From Chelonoidis abingdonii (Eukaryota; Chordata; Testudines; Testudinidae): 64,000 nt of DNA. The notes under the pieces were generated by a model, which was not told the origin of the DNA, searched no databases, and saw only the letters and a program-made list of their open reading frames with translations. The stretch is from assembly GCF_003597395.2 (NCBI RefSeq), contig NC_133773.1:77160248-77224247 (forward strand), in the 5' to 3' direction. The translations under genes and the position numbers were made by a program. Positions 34,861-45,470 of this stretch are shown one piece after another (the stretch's first letter is position 1; every line of letters begins with the position of its first letter).

Positions 34861-36242
34861 TCTCACTAACCCTGAAAATGAGAATCCATGGTATTTAAGA
34901 TCACATACTTTCCCCCACTGAACTTAGAACAGGAGAAATTAGGGCTGGAATGATGCCTTGGAATTTCAGTACATTCACTGATTTGTACCACAAATTGCAC
35001 AATAAGAGTATTTAAGTGTAATTTCCTTTTTAATGTAATGGTATTGTGAGACAAATTAACTTTACAGAATGCTGTATATTTGTTTATGTACCACCACTGA
35101 AATCAAATGCTCACACAGGTTAACTGAACTTATGTTATACAAGAAAGCAAACTTCCCCTCCTCCCACATTATTGGGGTGAAAGAAAACAACAAAATTGCA
35201 TTTTTATTCTAGCTGGACAGTGGAGTTTGAAATTTTTCATTACATTTCTCAGAATGTTACCAATAGATATTTTAAAAACATTGACATTTCCATTGGTGTA
35301 TTTCATTCATGAGAACAAGGGAAATAGCGCAGGATGAGATGGTGAGAAAAATTAGAGGAAACAATAGTAATGAGTCATAACTAGAGCCTGCATTTTATAG
35401 ATTTCCTACCTTAGCAGACTTTCCTTCTCAAGGAAAACCCAAAAGAATGTTTTGAGAGCCAAATTTTTAAAGAAATACTATAGTACCCAGAACAAAGGTT
35501 GTCCATGTCACTTAATGTAGAAACATTGGTTTGTCTTAAGTTTTGTACTCCCATTTGCTTCAAAGACTCATAAGTCATTATTTTTTCCAGAGCCTGATTC
35601 TACAAAGTGTCAAGCACCTTCTGCTTAGCACTACGTGTCCTCATCTCCCTCCCATTGACTGCAACAGGAGTTGAGACTTCAGTGGTGTTTTGCAAAAGGT
35701 GCTCAGTACCTCTAAGGCTCAGGCCTTCAAAAGATTAAACTCTCCAACACGATGATACTACGCAGTATAATCTCCAACTCTGAACATAAAGTGTGATAGC
35801 CAACTGGAACCTAATGGCTAAAAGAACAGTGTGCTCCATAAAGTGATAAACTCTACACTAAACTAATTAATATTGTGTTTAAATTTTTCTTCACTTTGCA
35901 CATTTGTAATAAGAGTGATGTTTTGGAACAATATAACTCTAGTCTGTCCTGGCAAATTAATTTTCCTAAGCAGGGTGCATAACCAGCTGCGCACACTATT
36001 TTCTAGTGCTGCTTTTTGTACTTACACTCTGGAACTAATCTAGCTAAGTATTCATTCCATCATTGGTGAGAAATATGCTGAAGTGAACATCAATTCTTTG
36101 TACTGGAAAATGAAAACGTATGATCTTAGTAGGTGGAAAAAACCCCAATCAGCTGCTGCTGGTCCTTCTTTCTGCATATGTCTCTTGTTAGATGAATGCA
36201 TAGAAGCTTTTTGATTTTCTAATAAAACTGGTAGCTATCATG
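34861..36242. other. Intergenic with one palindromic repeat
   Basis: AT-rich. At 35588-35735 there is a degraded palindromic MITE (GAGCCTGATTCTAC...CTCCCATTGACTGCAACAGGAGTTG...GTGCTCAGTACC...CAGGCC). No gene recognised. Confidence 0.5.
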
Positions 36243-37064
36243 TGTCAAGGTTCCTTACCTACTCTGAACTCTAGGGTACAGATGTGAGGATCCGCATGAA
36301 AGCCCCCATAGCTTATTTCTACCAGCTTAAGTTAAAACCTGTTACGTTGCCACCACCAAGTGATTTAACAAGAAACAGGGAAAGGACCACTTGGAGTTCC
36401 TCTTTGCCCAAAATATCCCCCCAAGCCCTTACACTCCCTTTCTTGGGAAGGCTTGAGAATAATATCCTAACCAATTGGTTACAAAGTGATCAAAGACCCA
36501 AACCCCTGGGTCTTTGGATGATGGAAAAATCAGTCAAGTTCTTAAAAGAAGGATTTTTTTAAAAAAGAAAATGTAAAAATCAGCTTTGTAAAATCAGGAT
36601 GGAAAATAACTTTACAGGGTAATCCAATTCAAAGAGCCCAGAGGAACCCCCTCTAGCCTTAATTTCAAAGTTACAACGAAACAGAGAGATCTCCCTCTAG
36701 CAAAGGTAAAATTCACAAGTTGAAAAACAAAGATAAAACTAACACGCCTTGCCTGGCTGTTACTTACTTGTTTGAAATATGAGAGACTTGTTCAGAAAGA
36801 TTTGGAGAACGTGGATTGATGTCCTGTCCCTCTTAGTCCCAAGAGCGAACACCACAAAAAACAAAGAGCACAAACAAAAGCCTCCTCCCCCACTAAGATT
36901 TGAAAGTATCTTGTCCCCTTATTGGTCCTTTGGGTCAGGTGTCAGCCAAGTTACCTGAGCTTCTTAACCCTTTACAGGTAAAAGGATTTTGGTGCCTCTG
37001 GCCTGGAGGGATTTTATAGTGTTGTATAGTGGAGGGTTGTTACCCTTCCCTTTTGTAATTGACA
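36243..37064 (-). mobile_element. Solo LTR, about 0.82 kb, antisense
   Basis: Ends TGTCAAGG (36243) and TTGACA (37064) form short inverted termini. In LTR orientation (-) the sequence passes through CTGTAAAGGGTTAAGAAGCTC and GACCAATAAGGGGACAAG, which I recognise as a turtle LTR family. The only flanking repeat is a 3-bp ATG, so the target duplication is uncertain. No internal genes are nearby, so it is solo. The frame at 36284-36562 is spurious. Confidence 0.75.
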
Positions 37065-37126
37065 ATGTTAAAGGAACATTTGTTTATCTAGCAGTTGAAA
37101 CTAAAATTAAAAAAAAACAAACCCTA

Positions 37127-37301
37127 TACACCTTTACCCCGATATAATGCTGTCCTCGGGAGCCAAAAAATCTTACCGCCTTATATCAAACTTGCTTTGA
37201 TCCGCCGGAGCACACAGCCCAGCCCCCCCGGAGTGCTGCTTTATCATGTTGTATCTGAATTCGTGTTATCTCGGGTTGCGTTATATCAGGGTAGAGATGT
37301 A
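37127..37301. mobile_element. 175-bp Tc1/mariner-type MITE
   Basis: The left end TACACCTTTACCCCGATATAA pairs with the right end TTATATCAGGGTAGAGATGTA. TA lies at both borders (37127-37128, 37300-37301). The interior is CpG-rich. Non-coding. Confidence 0.85.
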
Positions 37302-37724
37302 ATTTCAGGAGTGATTTAGTGTTTATGGTGCACTGTGAGCACTACTAGGCCGAACTTGTCTGTTAATCCACTAATAGGAAACATACAGAGCCCCATACAC
37401 TAATTTATCAGAGCTCTTTTAACTATGTCTAGCAAAGCCCTTAAGATGTAGTCTAGTAAAGTAAGTTCAAACTACAAGTATAGTTAGTCTTTGGCTTTTT
37501 ACAGCAGAGAGTAATTTTTGACACCACTACTAAGCATTTATTTTTTAACCGTGCAAACTAATACTGTAATACAAGTCCACTGAGAATCTTTTTTCAAGTT
37601 ATCTTAACCATACTTTAGATTGACTTCTTTGGTAAATCAGACTCAATCCATGAAGACACATAACTAGATATGAATGCTGTTACTTTCTGAAAATCATACC
37701 TGTAAAAAGTCACAAGCCAATTCT
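37302..37724. other. Intergenic, no gene seen
   Basis: AT-rich sequence between two MITEs, nothing recognised. Confidence 0.5.
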
Positions 37725-38051
37725 CATTTTCCCCCTTATCCATTGTTTCGTGTAACCATTGCTCATCAATAGGGGAACATGTTCCAATTCACGGCAGTCC
37801 CGATCCGCATATCGTCGCTTCACCTTTTGGGTGCTTCTCTGGGCGTTCCAGGAGGCACTGCAAGGGAGGGGAGGGAGCGGGGATGGGGCACATTCAGACA
37901 AGGGGGCGGAAGAGGGCACAAAGGTGGTGCGGAGGTGGAGGGGGGGCAGGAAAAGGTGGGGCAAGTAAGTATTTCTTATGGGAAAAAATTCCTCAGTATC
38001 CGTCACCTTTTTCAGGAATCCAACCCCAACATATACCAGGGACCCCCTGTA
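37725..38051 (-). mobile_element. Tigger-like DNA transposon fragment with purine-rich core
   Basis: Read on the - strand it starts TACAGGGGGTCCCTGGTATA (38051 inwards) and continues with TTGGATTCCTGAAAAAGGTGACGGATACTG, resembling a Tigger-type terminal region. The opposite terminal repeat is not found, so this is probably a one-ended fragment. The G-rich core at 37865-37970 opens chance frames on both strands. Confidence 0.5.
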
Positions 38052-39394
38052 ACAGCTACATAATACAAAACAGCTGCCGTTATTGTCTCATTTATTTGTT
38101 CACTGAAAATGTTACAGTATTTACAAAGATGGGTATATTGCATATTTACATCCATTTTTCTATTCATGTTGAATTTGTTTTTTGGTTTTACATTCTTCTT
38201 CTTCTGCGATCTTCTTGCTATTAAACATGTTCCTTTACTCTTCCTCATCCCCACATATAGATGCAGGTCCCTTGTTTATTAAATAACTGCAACTGGATAC
38301 AGTGGATTAATGCAACCATGCAAAGTTCATCCAATAATTCCTAAGGGTAGTGTCACTATAATGACCCTTTAGCCCAGTAAAGTAATGCTTGCTTTCTCAC
38401 AGACTGCATTTGGATTCTTGGAAACTTTGTTTAGTTCAGGAATCTTGGCTGATATTAATTATGAGTTCAGGTTTTCAAAAGGGTTCATTTCATATTAATG
38501 AGTTGTGATAGTTTTCACCTTGAAACTAATTAAACTAAGCGTGCATGTGTGTAAACACTTGCTGTCTACAGTGTGATTTATTAGAGGTGGTGGGAAATTT
38601 TCTGATGGAATATTTTTCTGCCAGAAAATGCAGGTTTGTTGAAAGCCAAATGTTTTGCAAAGGTGTCTAATTTAACAAAAGTTTGCTTTGAAAGGGGAAA
38701 ACTTGGGAGGCGGGAAGAGGAAAAACATTTTGATAATATAACACCAAAATCTTTTTGAAACACTTTGGTTTTCTATTTCAAAATGACTTGTTTTACTTTT
38801 ATTCAATATATTGGAATTATCATCAAAATGTTTCAGCCTAAAACTCTTTTTTTCTTTTAATTTAATTTTGTGTGAAACTTTGGATTTATTTTTATTTTAT
38901 CCATTTTAGGACAGGAAATTTTGAATTTGTGAAATGAAAAATCTAGTTCCTGCTCTCATCAAGTCATTTCTTAAAAAAAATGTGGCACTCAGGCAGAGAT
39001 CACAGGTTCATGTGGGACTGGAATCCACACAGGATTTGTTCAAAATGGTTCTGGTGGCATCAAGCATGGGTGTCATTAAATCTTGCCCATGTCTTGCCAA
39101 ATCATCACTTTCTAATGCAACTGCTTCTTGCAATTCCACCTCCTCTGTATATGATATAGTAGCATATATGATACTGCTCAGCCACTCTTATCTAAAAAAC
39201 TTATAAAATTCCACTGTGCCCTCATACCCTTACTCTAATGGATTGAGTATGATAAACATCTGGATGGATTATGAGGAATTGATGCTCTCTCAATCTAAAG
39301 GCTTTTAATACTCAGTCCCTTTGCTGGAAGCAGTACCAAACTCATATTTTTTTTTACATGGCCCAGCTGCTAGAGGGGAAAAATACTATTAATT
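38052..39394. other. Intergenic, no gene seen
   Basis: AT-rich. Positions 38630-38940 consist of short self-similar tracts (AAATTTTGAATTTGTGAAATG and so on), as in old A/T-rich MITEs. Confidence 0.45.
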
Positions 39395-39555
39395 TGTCTA
39401 CATAAGCCTGGGACTGAGATCAAAGGACTCTATATTCTAATCCTGGTCTGCTACTAACTTGTTCAGTAACTTTAAACAAGTCATTTAACCTCTCTCCATT
39501 CCCTCATGTGTAAAGTAGGGGTAATAATTACTTGCCTCATTTGGAGATGTTACAG
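39395..39555 (+). repeat. MIR SINE
   Basis: Follows the MIR core: CTGGTCTGCTACTAACTTG...AACAAGTCATTTAACCTCTCTCC...GTAAAGTAGGGGTAATAAT...TTGCCTCAT. This is one of the clearest SINE copies in the window and must be very old. Confidence 0.8.
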
Positions 39556-39571
39556 TTCATTAGCTTACTTT

Positions 39572-39665
39572 TTTAAAGGACCCGGTTGGCGGTGCTGACT
39601 TGAGCGGCCAGGGTCCCTTTTTCGACCAGGTGTTCTCGTTGAAATGTGGACACCTGGTCACCCTA
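39572..39665. mobile_element. Truncated MITE with GGTCACCCTA end
   Basis: CpG-bearing segment (GGACCCGGTTGGCGG...GTGGACACCTGGTCACCCTA). Only one terminal end of the TAGGGTGACCAG-type family is present. It directly abuts the LTR that starts at 39668. Confidence 0.6.
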
Positions 39666-39667
39666 GG

Positions 39668-40040
39668 TTGGAGCAAGAGATTGGTCTACCAGTAACAGCT
39701 GAATCCAGATATGGCAGATCCAGAAGTGAAGCCAAGGATTGTAGCTGGGAGTCAGAAACCAAAGCCAAAGAGTTAGCTGGAATCGTAATCCGATCATGAA
39801 GGAGCTGGGGCTGGAGCAGGAGCAAGGCAGTGAAGGCAGGGACAGGAACAAGTGCTGCTGAAAGCTAGCATATGTTGAACAGCCACTGGCCTGCTGCTGC
39901 TGCTATTGAGCTTAAGTATCAGCTTGCAGACTCCTGTCGCCAATCAGGTGGTACAGTGAGATAGCTTCTGTAAGGGCCCCTTGTGTTTGCTGGGTGGCCA
40001 GGAGACTGGCTATGCTGCAGGCTGATTCCTGATAGTACTC
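39668..40040 (-). mobile_element. 3' LTR of Sushi-type retrotransposon
   Basis: Direct repeat of 41132-41515. Shared phrases in the same order include TTGGAGCAAGA, AGCTGAATCCAGATRTG, GAAGCCAAGG.TTGTAGCTG and TTAAGTATC. The copies differ by many substitutions and small gaps, so the insertion is old. Confidence 0.85.
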
Positions 40041-40109
40041 TCCCTTTAAGGCCACCTTGTAAGAGCCATAGGACCTGGTTTCAGAAGGTATTTCTGATGG
40101 GAGGCACAT

Positions 40110-40700
40110 ACGAGTTATGGATCATAGACGGTCGACTGGCTCTCATGATTGCTCTTCCAGTCCATAGCCCTCCCAGTCCCCCAGATTATAGTTTGCCTCA
40201 AACTCACTTGAAGTCTAGAATTTCCTGGACTTCGCACTTCTCTTGGCCCTGGACATCTGTGGGAGGTGGTGGTGGAATGGAGCAGCAGTTCTCCATGTGA
40301 GGTTTCAGAGGGGCATGTGGAAAACTGGGTGGGCCTTCAAGGATTCCAGGAACTAGAGCCTAATTTGCTACAGGAATAATTTGTTCTGCCCAGATACTGA
40401 GAGTCCAATTTGGTGTGTGGATTTTGAAGTATGTGGAGGACAGTTGGGTCTTATCTCCTATGGGTCAGTGTGGCTTGGCACTTTCAGTCAGTATGATGTT
40501 TATATGCCACCTGAGAGGCTTCAAAGTGTTTGGTAGGCTCTTGATAGACCCAATGAAGGTGGGCACCTAGGTCTGCTGTGTCAGGGACTTGGGAGTCTGG
40601 AAGTAGAGGGTGGAAAATTTAGTTTGCATAGAATGGGCTGTGTGTGGGGATGTCTGTGTGTTCACAAACTCTGAATATGACAGGACGATGGCCCAATCAT
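40110..40700 (-). pseudogene. Integrase C-terminus and chromodomain remnant
   Basis: On the - strand, 40700-40480 reads LHCFLNYNPDDWAIVL, then YSEF, matching the block before the GPY/F region of chromoviral integrases. Further along, 40235-40110 shows GDWEGYGLEEQS, a stop, then EPVDRL, the conserved W-x-GY-x2-E-x-S-x-EP pattern of a chromodomain. The expected Trp after Ser is a stop codon. Non-functional. Confidence 0.8.
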
Positions 40701-40705
40701 CTGGA

Positions 40706-41035
40706 TTATAATTGAGAAAGCAGTGTAGGTACTGCTGAGGACCTGGTTCCCTTAGCCTCTCTAGTTAGCAGACAAGTAAGTCCTGTTTGGCTCTGGTCAG
40801 TGGAGGATGATTGGGGCCAAAGCATGAACACGTGCCAGCACTTGTTCTGTGGTTTCATGAACTTGTTATGGTCCCCATCAAACTTAACCAGCACTGGAAT
40901 CCCCAGCTCCCTAGAAGCAGGGGAGACAGCTATGGTCAGGGGATAGCTTGAGCTTGTAGGGCTGCAGTTTGCACTTGCAAGGATGTAAGCTGGACCTGTA
41001 GGATCTGGAAGATTTCCCCCAGTGTCCGGCACCAC
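40706..41035 (-). pseudogene. Sushi-type Gag remnant
   Basis: An open 109-codon frame. Residues from about 46 onward (GIPVLVKFDGDHNKFMKPQN, then LWPQSSSTDQSQTGL) match the start of the Sushi-class capsid domain (P-x-x-[FY]-x-G-[DN]-x-x-[KR]-[FL] pattern, then a leucine-rich helix and a TD-x-[SA]-K/Q-V/T motif). It lies directly after the 5' LTR, as expected for Gag. Truncated. Confidence 0.75.
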
Positions 41036-41131
41036 TGCCTCTGTGGAATCTGTCTGAAGGGCTGTTTAGCTACTCGCTGCCCTTGTTCATTCTTTTGGGC
41101 TGCTCAAGCTGTGCGCACTGTGGCCTACTGG

Positions 41132-41515
41132 TTGGAGCAAGAATCCGGCCCATCAGTTGGAGCTGAATCCAGATGTGCAGATCCATGTGTGAAGCCAAGG
41201 GTTGTAGCTGAGAGTCAAAAACCAAAGCCTAAGTTGAAGGGTTAGCCAGAGTTATAGTCAGCAGGCAGAGCTGGGGCCTGAGCTGGGAGTCAGAGATGAG
41301 GAAGGAGCTGGGAGCAAGGCTAGAGGCAGGGACAGAACCAAGTGCAGCTACAGGCTAGAATGCATTGAGCAGTCCAGTGACTACTCATGCTACTGATCTT
41401 AAGTATCTGACTGTAGAGTCCAGCAGCCAATCACACAGTTTCTGTTAGGGCCAACTGTGCTCTTTGGGTTGCCAGGAGATTAGCTCTGTTGCAGCCTGGA
41501 CCTGAGACACTCTCT
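41132..41515 (-). mobile_element. 5' LTR of Sushi-type retrotransposon
   Basis: Partner of 39668-40040. The primer-binding region on its internal side (about 41131-41100) is too eroded for tRNA assignment. Confidence 0.85.
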
Positions 41516-44500
41516 CTCACCTTTGCTGGGGCTTAGTGGATCAGCCACAGGGACTCCTGCTCAGACACCTGGCTCCATTTCTTCAGCAGCTGGATTCTGG
41601 CGGTGGCTTGAAAACTCTCTCCCCCTTTTCCCTTCCTGTTGTATATAAGTCAGTTATGTTTGAGAGTGCTGGAGGGAATCCTCTCAGTGACCCTTCTCCA
41701 GATCCGAAGGCCACCCTTGTACATACAGCTGTGGTCACAATGGGCATGTGGCATTTACACTTGAATTGACAATTAAAACCGGTAGCTTTCAACATTTAGA
41801 GATGCAAAAATGTACTTTGCAGGCACGAATGTTCACAGAAAAGTGAAGTCTGGATCTAATTGCAGATATAGTACTGCATGGAGGGAAGGGAAAAGAAGGA
41901 CCCAGTGACTGAGGCCAAGGGTGAACAGGCACAAATGAAGCCCGAAGGAGTAACATTTAAAAAGCAGGAACGGGGAGAATAAGGAGCTTCACAGAGATAT
42001 TGAAGGAGTGACTAAGCAAATATAGTGGAGGCAACTTAAAAGTACAGTCTCTCTGGGTGGAAAGGATTAGAAAAAGATAAGAAATATATATCTGTAGCTA
42101 AGACTAAATTCAGAGAGGATGTAGCTGGAAATGTAAGTTGTATAGTGGTATTGCAAATCAGAGTAAATGGCTGTAACTTTCTCACCAAAGGGATAGAAGC
42201 AACAGCTTCTGTCTTGAGAGGCTGTATCCAGCTTCCCACTCTGGCCCATTGGCTTTTACTGCCCACAGATTCAGAAGAGGCTGTCACAGCATCACTTGAC
42301 GTGTCTGTCTGCGTATAGACAGGGCCTGCCCACTTCCTGATCCTGCCAGATATGGGGCCTCAGTATTCCCTCCTCCAGAAGTCCATCTGTGTGTGCAAAA
42401 TGGGTATTCTCAGGTCTGTCATATCATTTGGATTTGCAAATCCAGGTTTTGCAGTTGGCATTCATAGATGTGCTATTTCTGTTGATGCCTTTATAGGTGC
42501 CACACTGTTTAATCTCTCTTATGGCCAAATCACATCTGTATGGTGGTATTTAGTTTAGTTACTTTTACTGACATTGCAGCTGATCACCTTCATATGTATG
42601 TTGTTCAGAACTCATTGGGTGACCCAAATGTCATAGGACTTCAGGCAAAATATTAAATAATATGAGGCTGTATGTACATTTTGGTAAATTCTCCCCGGTG
42701 TCCCCTTTGTCCCCTTCTGAACAACTCAGCAATGCCAGAGAATTTCTCTTGAATGAAAGAGATTTTTTTCCGTGCTAGTAAACTTTGAAAAGTCTTCTAA
42801 CTTCTGAGGTATCATCATCATCCTGGCAAATAAGGTCAAAATACAAGAGCTCAATTATGACTTTTAATATATATGTGCACAACTGACAGACTGTAGTGTC
42901 AAAGTGGGAAACAATTTACTTTATCATCTTTATCTCAAGCAATTGATGATGTACTCTGATTTGGTTGCTTGGAAATTATGATTGGAGGAGTGGTGGTGTC
43001 CGTTAGAAAGCTGCTGAACTCTGCTAAGAATGTTTGTACAAAAAGACCCTAATTATTAGATTGTTCTGTTCAAAGCTGTTTATGAAATTATTTAGTAGTC
43101 TTGTGGTTATTTTTAGGCTCAAGTTAGCTGTCAGTTAGCTTCTTAAATCCTTCCTACAGAGACCGCTTCAGTTCTTCATGCATACACTTAAAACAAATGT
43201 TCTGTTGTTCTTCTGTAATCTTTAACTCAGTTGGTCTAGGCAATGTGACCCAAGAGCTGAGTGGTTTTCCCTCCTCCTCTCTCCATCTCTGGTGTGTGTA
43301 TGGATTTTAAAGTCTTAGTATTACTTCTCCTTAAAAAACTGGGAAAGCAGAACTGTGCCTCAGGATCAGTTCTGTCACTTTGGATCTTTTTAATCTCCCA
43401 TGTGACTTGTCACCTCTAAAGTATTTGCTATATTCTTACATATTCTACTTTTTTTTCTGTTGGCACAAAAACATGCAGATCATACAAGGAAAAACCCTGA
43501 AAAACAGCATCTTACATGTTCTGTTAGCAAGTTATTCTTGAGGTGCCCAATTCACACAATACATGCTTGACAAATCACAGCTAAGATTTTTGCATATACA
43601 ATAAATTTTGGGGTATTGGTTACAATGTAGTTGGTAGTAAAATAATAGGAGAAACATAAATATTTACAAGAAAGTGAAAAACAAGTAGCTGAAGATCGAG
43701 TTTGCCGTATCGGGGAACGGCATTTTTGGGCTTTGCAGGTATCCATGAAACTTATTGATCACTAATGGGACAGTCATTTTGTCTTGAATAAAACTTTAAT
43801 CTTTCCACCTCTGAGCTAATCGCTTTCTTTGCCATCTATAAGAAACATTATATCATTCAAATCACCATACTTTAGTATATCTGATAGTGCTGCTTATAGT
43901 TAAGGTTGACTCGGACTTTGCATTATAAAATCGATTTTTCCCCTGTTTTAATATCTCAGCCATTTTAAATTAGATCAAGCTGTAACTTGGTATAAAAGAT
44001 AATGTTACAAAAGAATAGTTGAAATTGGCTATCTTCTTGAACTGTACAGCTTCAAATATGCCATTTGGTCTGAACATGATGTTCTTTGTCAGTATGCAGA
44101 AAAAGGAAAAAAAAGTTGGCTGGGCAGAGGTGGCAATGGGAGGGAGAAGGAAGAAGGGAAGTTTGTGTATTTGATATACAATCTAAGTTCTTCTAGGTGT
44201 ATTGTGGCTTTAAAATTTTTTGGAATCCTTGCACTAGAAAATTATTTATGGAGCTTACCTAGCAGTTAGTTTTTTTATGATTTTAGGTCCTTATCCTGCA
44301 ATGAGTTCCCTCTGGACGGACCACTGTCTCTATATGGAATGTATTGTAGGACCTGGGGATGTGGTTTGATTTATTGATACGTATTCTGAACCATTCTTTT
44401 TATTTAGCTTTATCCCTGTGTAACTCCTTTCACAATGCAAAAACTTCATGGTGCATACAAAACCCAGGAAAATCGAGGATGAGGCAAAGCTACAGCTGGG

Positions 44501-44740
44501 ATCTTGTCTGTTATCATTCATAGATAATCATTATGGGTGTAGTTCAGCTCTTCCACAGAAGTTGACAGTAGTCAAATTTCTGTATGTGAGGACTGAATTT
44601 GACTGTATGACTTTAAAAAGATATTTGAATAGACTTGTTAATATACTACTTTGGTCCTTTTCTTGGTTTTCTTTATCCAAATTATATCTTGATGATAAAC
44701 TTGTAATTCTATTATATTTAAATCTAGACCACTCAAGATG
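41516..44740. other. Intergenic, no gene seen
   Basis: No exon or clear repeat recognised except a fragment near 44285-44330 (CTTATCCTGCAATGAGTTCCC), part of the CTGATCCTGCA family. Confidence 0.5.
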
Positions 44741-44744
44741 AAAC

Positions 44745-45470
44745 AAAGTATTTTGAGATGTTTAAGGTCCATTTTGGTCAATTTCATGGTCACAGGATTT
44801 TAAAAATTTCATGATTTCAGCTATTTAAATGTGAAATTTCATGGTGTTGTAACTGTAGGGGTCCTGACCAGAAAAGGAGTTAGGGGTGTGTGCCGTCACA
44901 AGGTTATTGTAACGGTAGCAGTACTGCAATACCCCGAACTTCTGCACTGCTGCTGGTATTGGCACTGCTTCTCAGCTGGACATCTGGAGAGTGGCAGCTG
45001 CTGGCTGGGAGCCCGATCTGAAAGCAGAGCCACCATCAGCAGCAGCGCAGAAGGAAAGATGGCTTGGTGTATGGTGTTGCCACCCTTTCTTCTGTGCTCC
45101 TTCCTGCAGAGTTAGGCCCTCAGTCAGCAGCTTCCACCCTCCTGCTGCCCAACTCTGAAGGCAGCAGCACAGAAGTAAGGTTGGCATAGTATTAGGGTTA
45201 CCAGATGTCTTGATTTTTATAGGGACAGTCCTGATTTGGGGATCTTTTTCTTATATAGGCTCTTATTACCCCCCACCTTCTGTCCTGAATTTTCACACTT
45301 GCTGTCTGGTTGCCACCCTTACTTAGCTGCTGTGTTCAGAGATGGGCGCCTAGCCAACAGCCACTGCTCCCCAGTTTCCCAACTCTGAAGGCAGTAGAAA
45401 AGTAAGGGTGGCAAGACTGCGACCCTCCTAAAATAACCTTGTGACCCCTTTCAAATCCATTCTTCTAATA
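44745..45470. mobile_element. DNA-transposon-like repeat interrupted by a MITE
   Basis: Contains phrases typical of a reptile repeat (TTTCATGGTCACAGG, CAAGGTTATTGTAACGGTAGC, and on the far side GCGACCCTCCTAAAATAACCTTGTGACCCC as the inverted counterpart). Partial inverted symmetry lies around an interior rich in CAGCAGC. A 129-bp MITE (45193-45321) sits inside it. Confidence 0.55.
45193..45321. mobile_element. Short MITE, TAGGGTTACCAG-type ends (copy 2)
   Basis: A 129-bp element starting TAGGGTTACCAGATGTC and ending CTGTCTGGTTGCCACCCTTA. Internal phrase TTTTTCTTATATAGGCTC. Nested in the repeat at 44745-45470, so it is younger than its host. Same family as 7948-8070. Confidence 0.85.

Larger units (their letters stand above)
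39668..41515 (-). mobile_element. Sushi-type (chromoviral Ty3/gypsy) LTR retrotransposon, internally deleted
   Basis: A 1.85-kb element on the - strand, in the order 5' LTR (41515-41132), Gag remnant (41035-40706), integrase end (about 40700-40480), chromodomain (about 40235-40110) and 3' LTR (40040-39668). The protease, reverse transcriptase, RNase H and most of the integrase are missing. Sushi-type elements are the vertebrate Ty3/gypsy lineage from which RTL/PEG10 genes arose. Stops and frameshifts disable every part. Confidence 0.85.
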
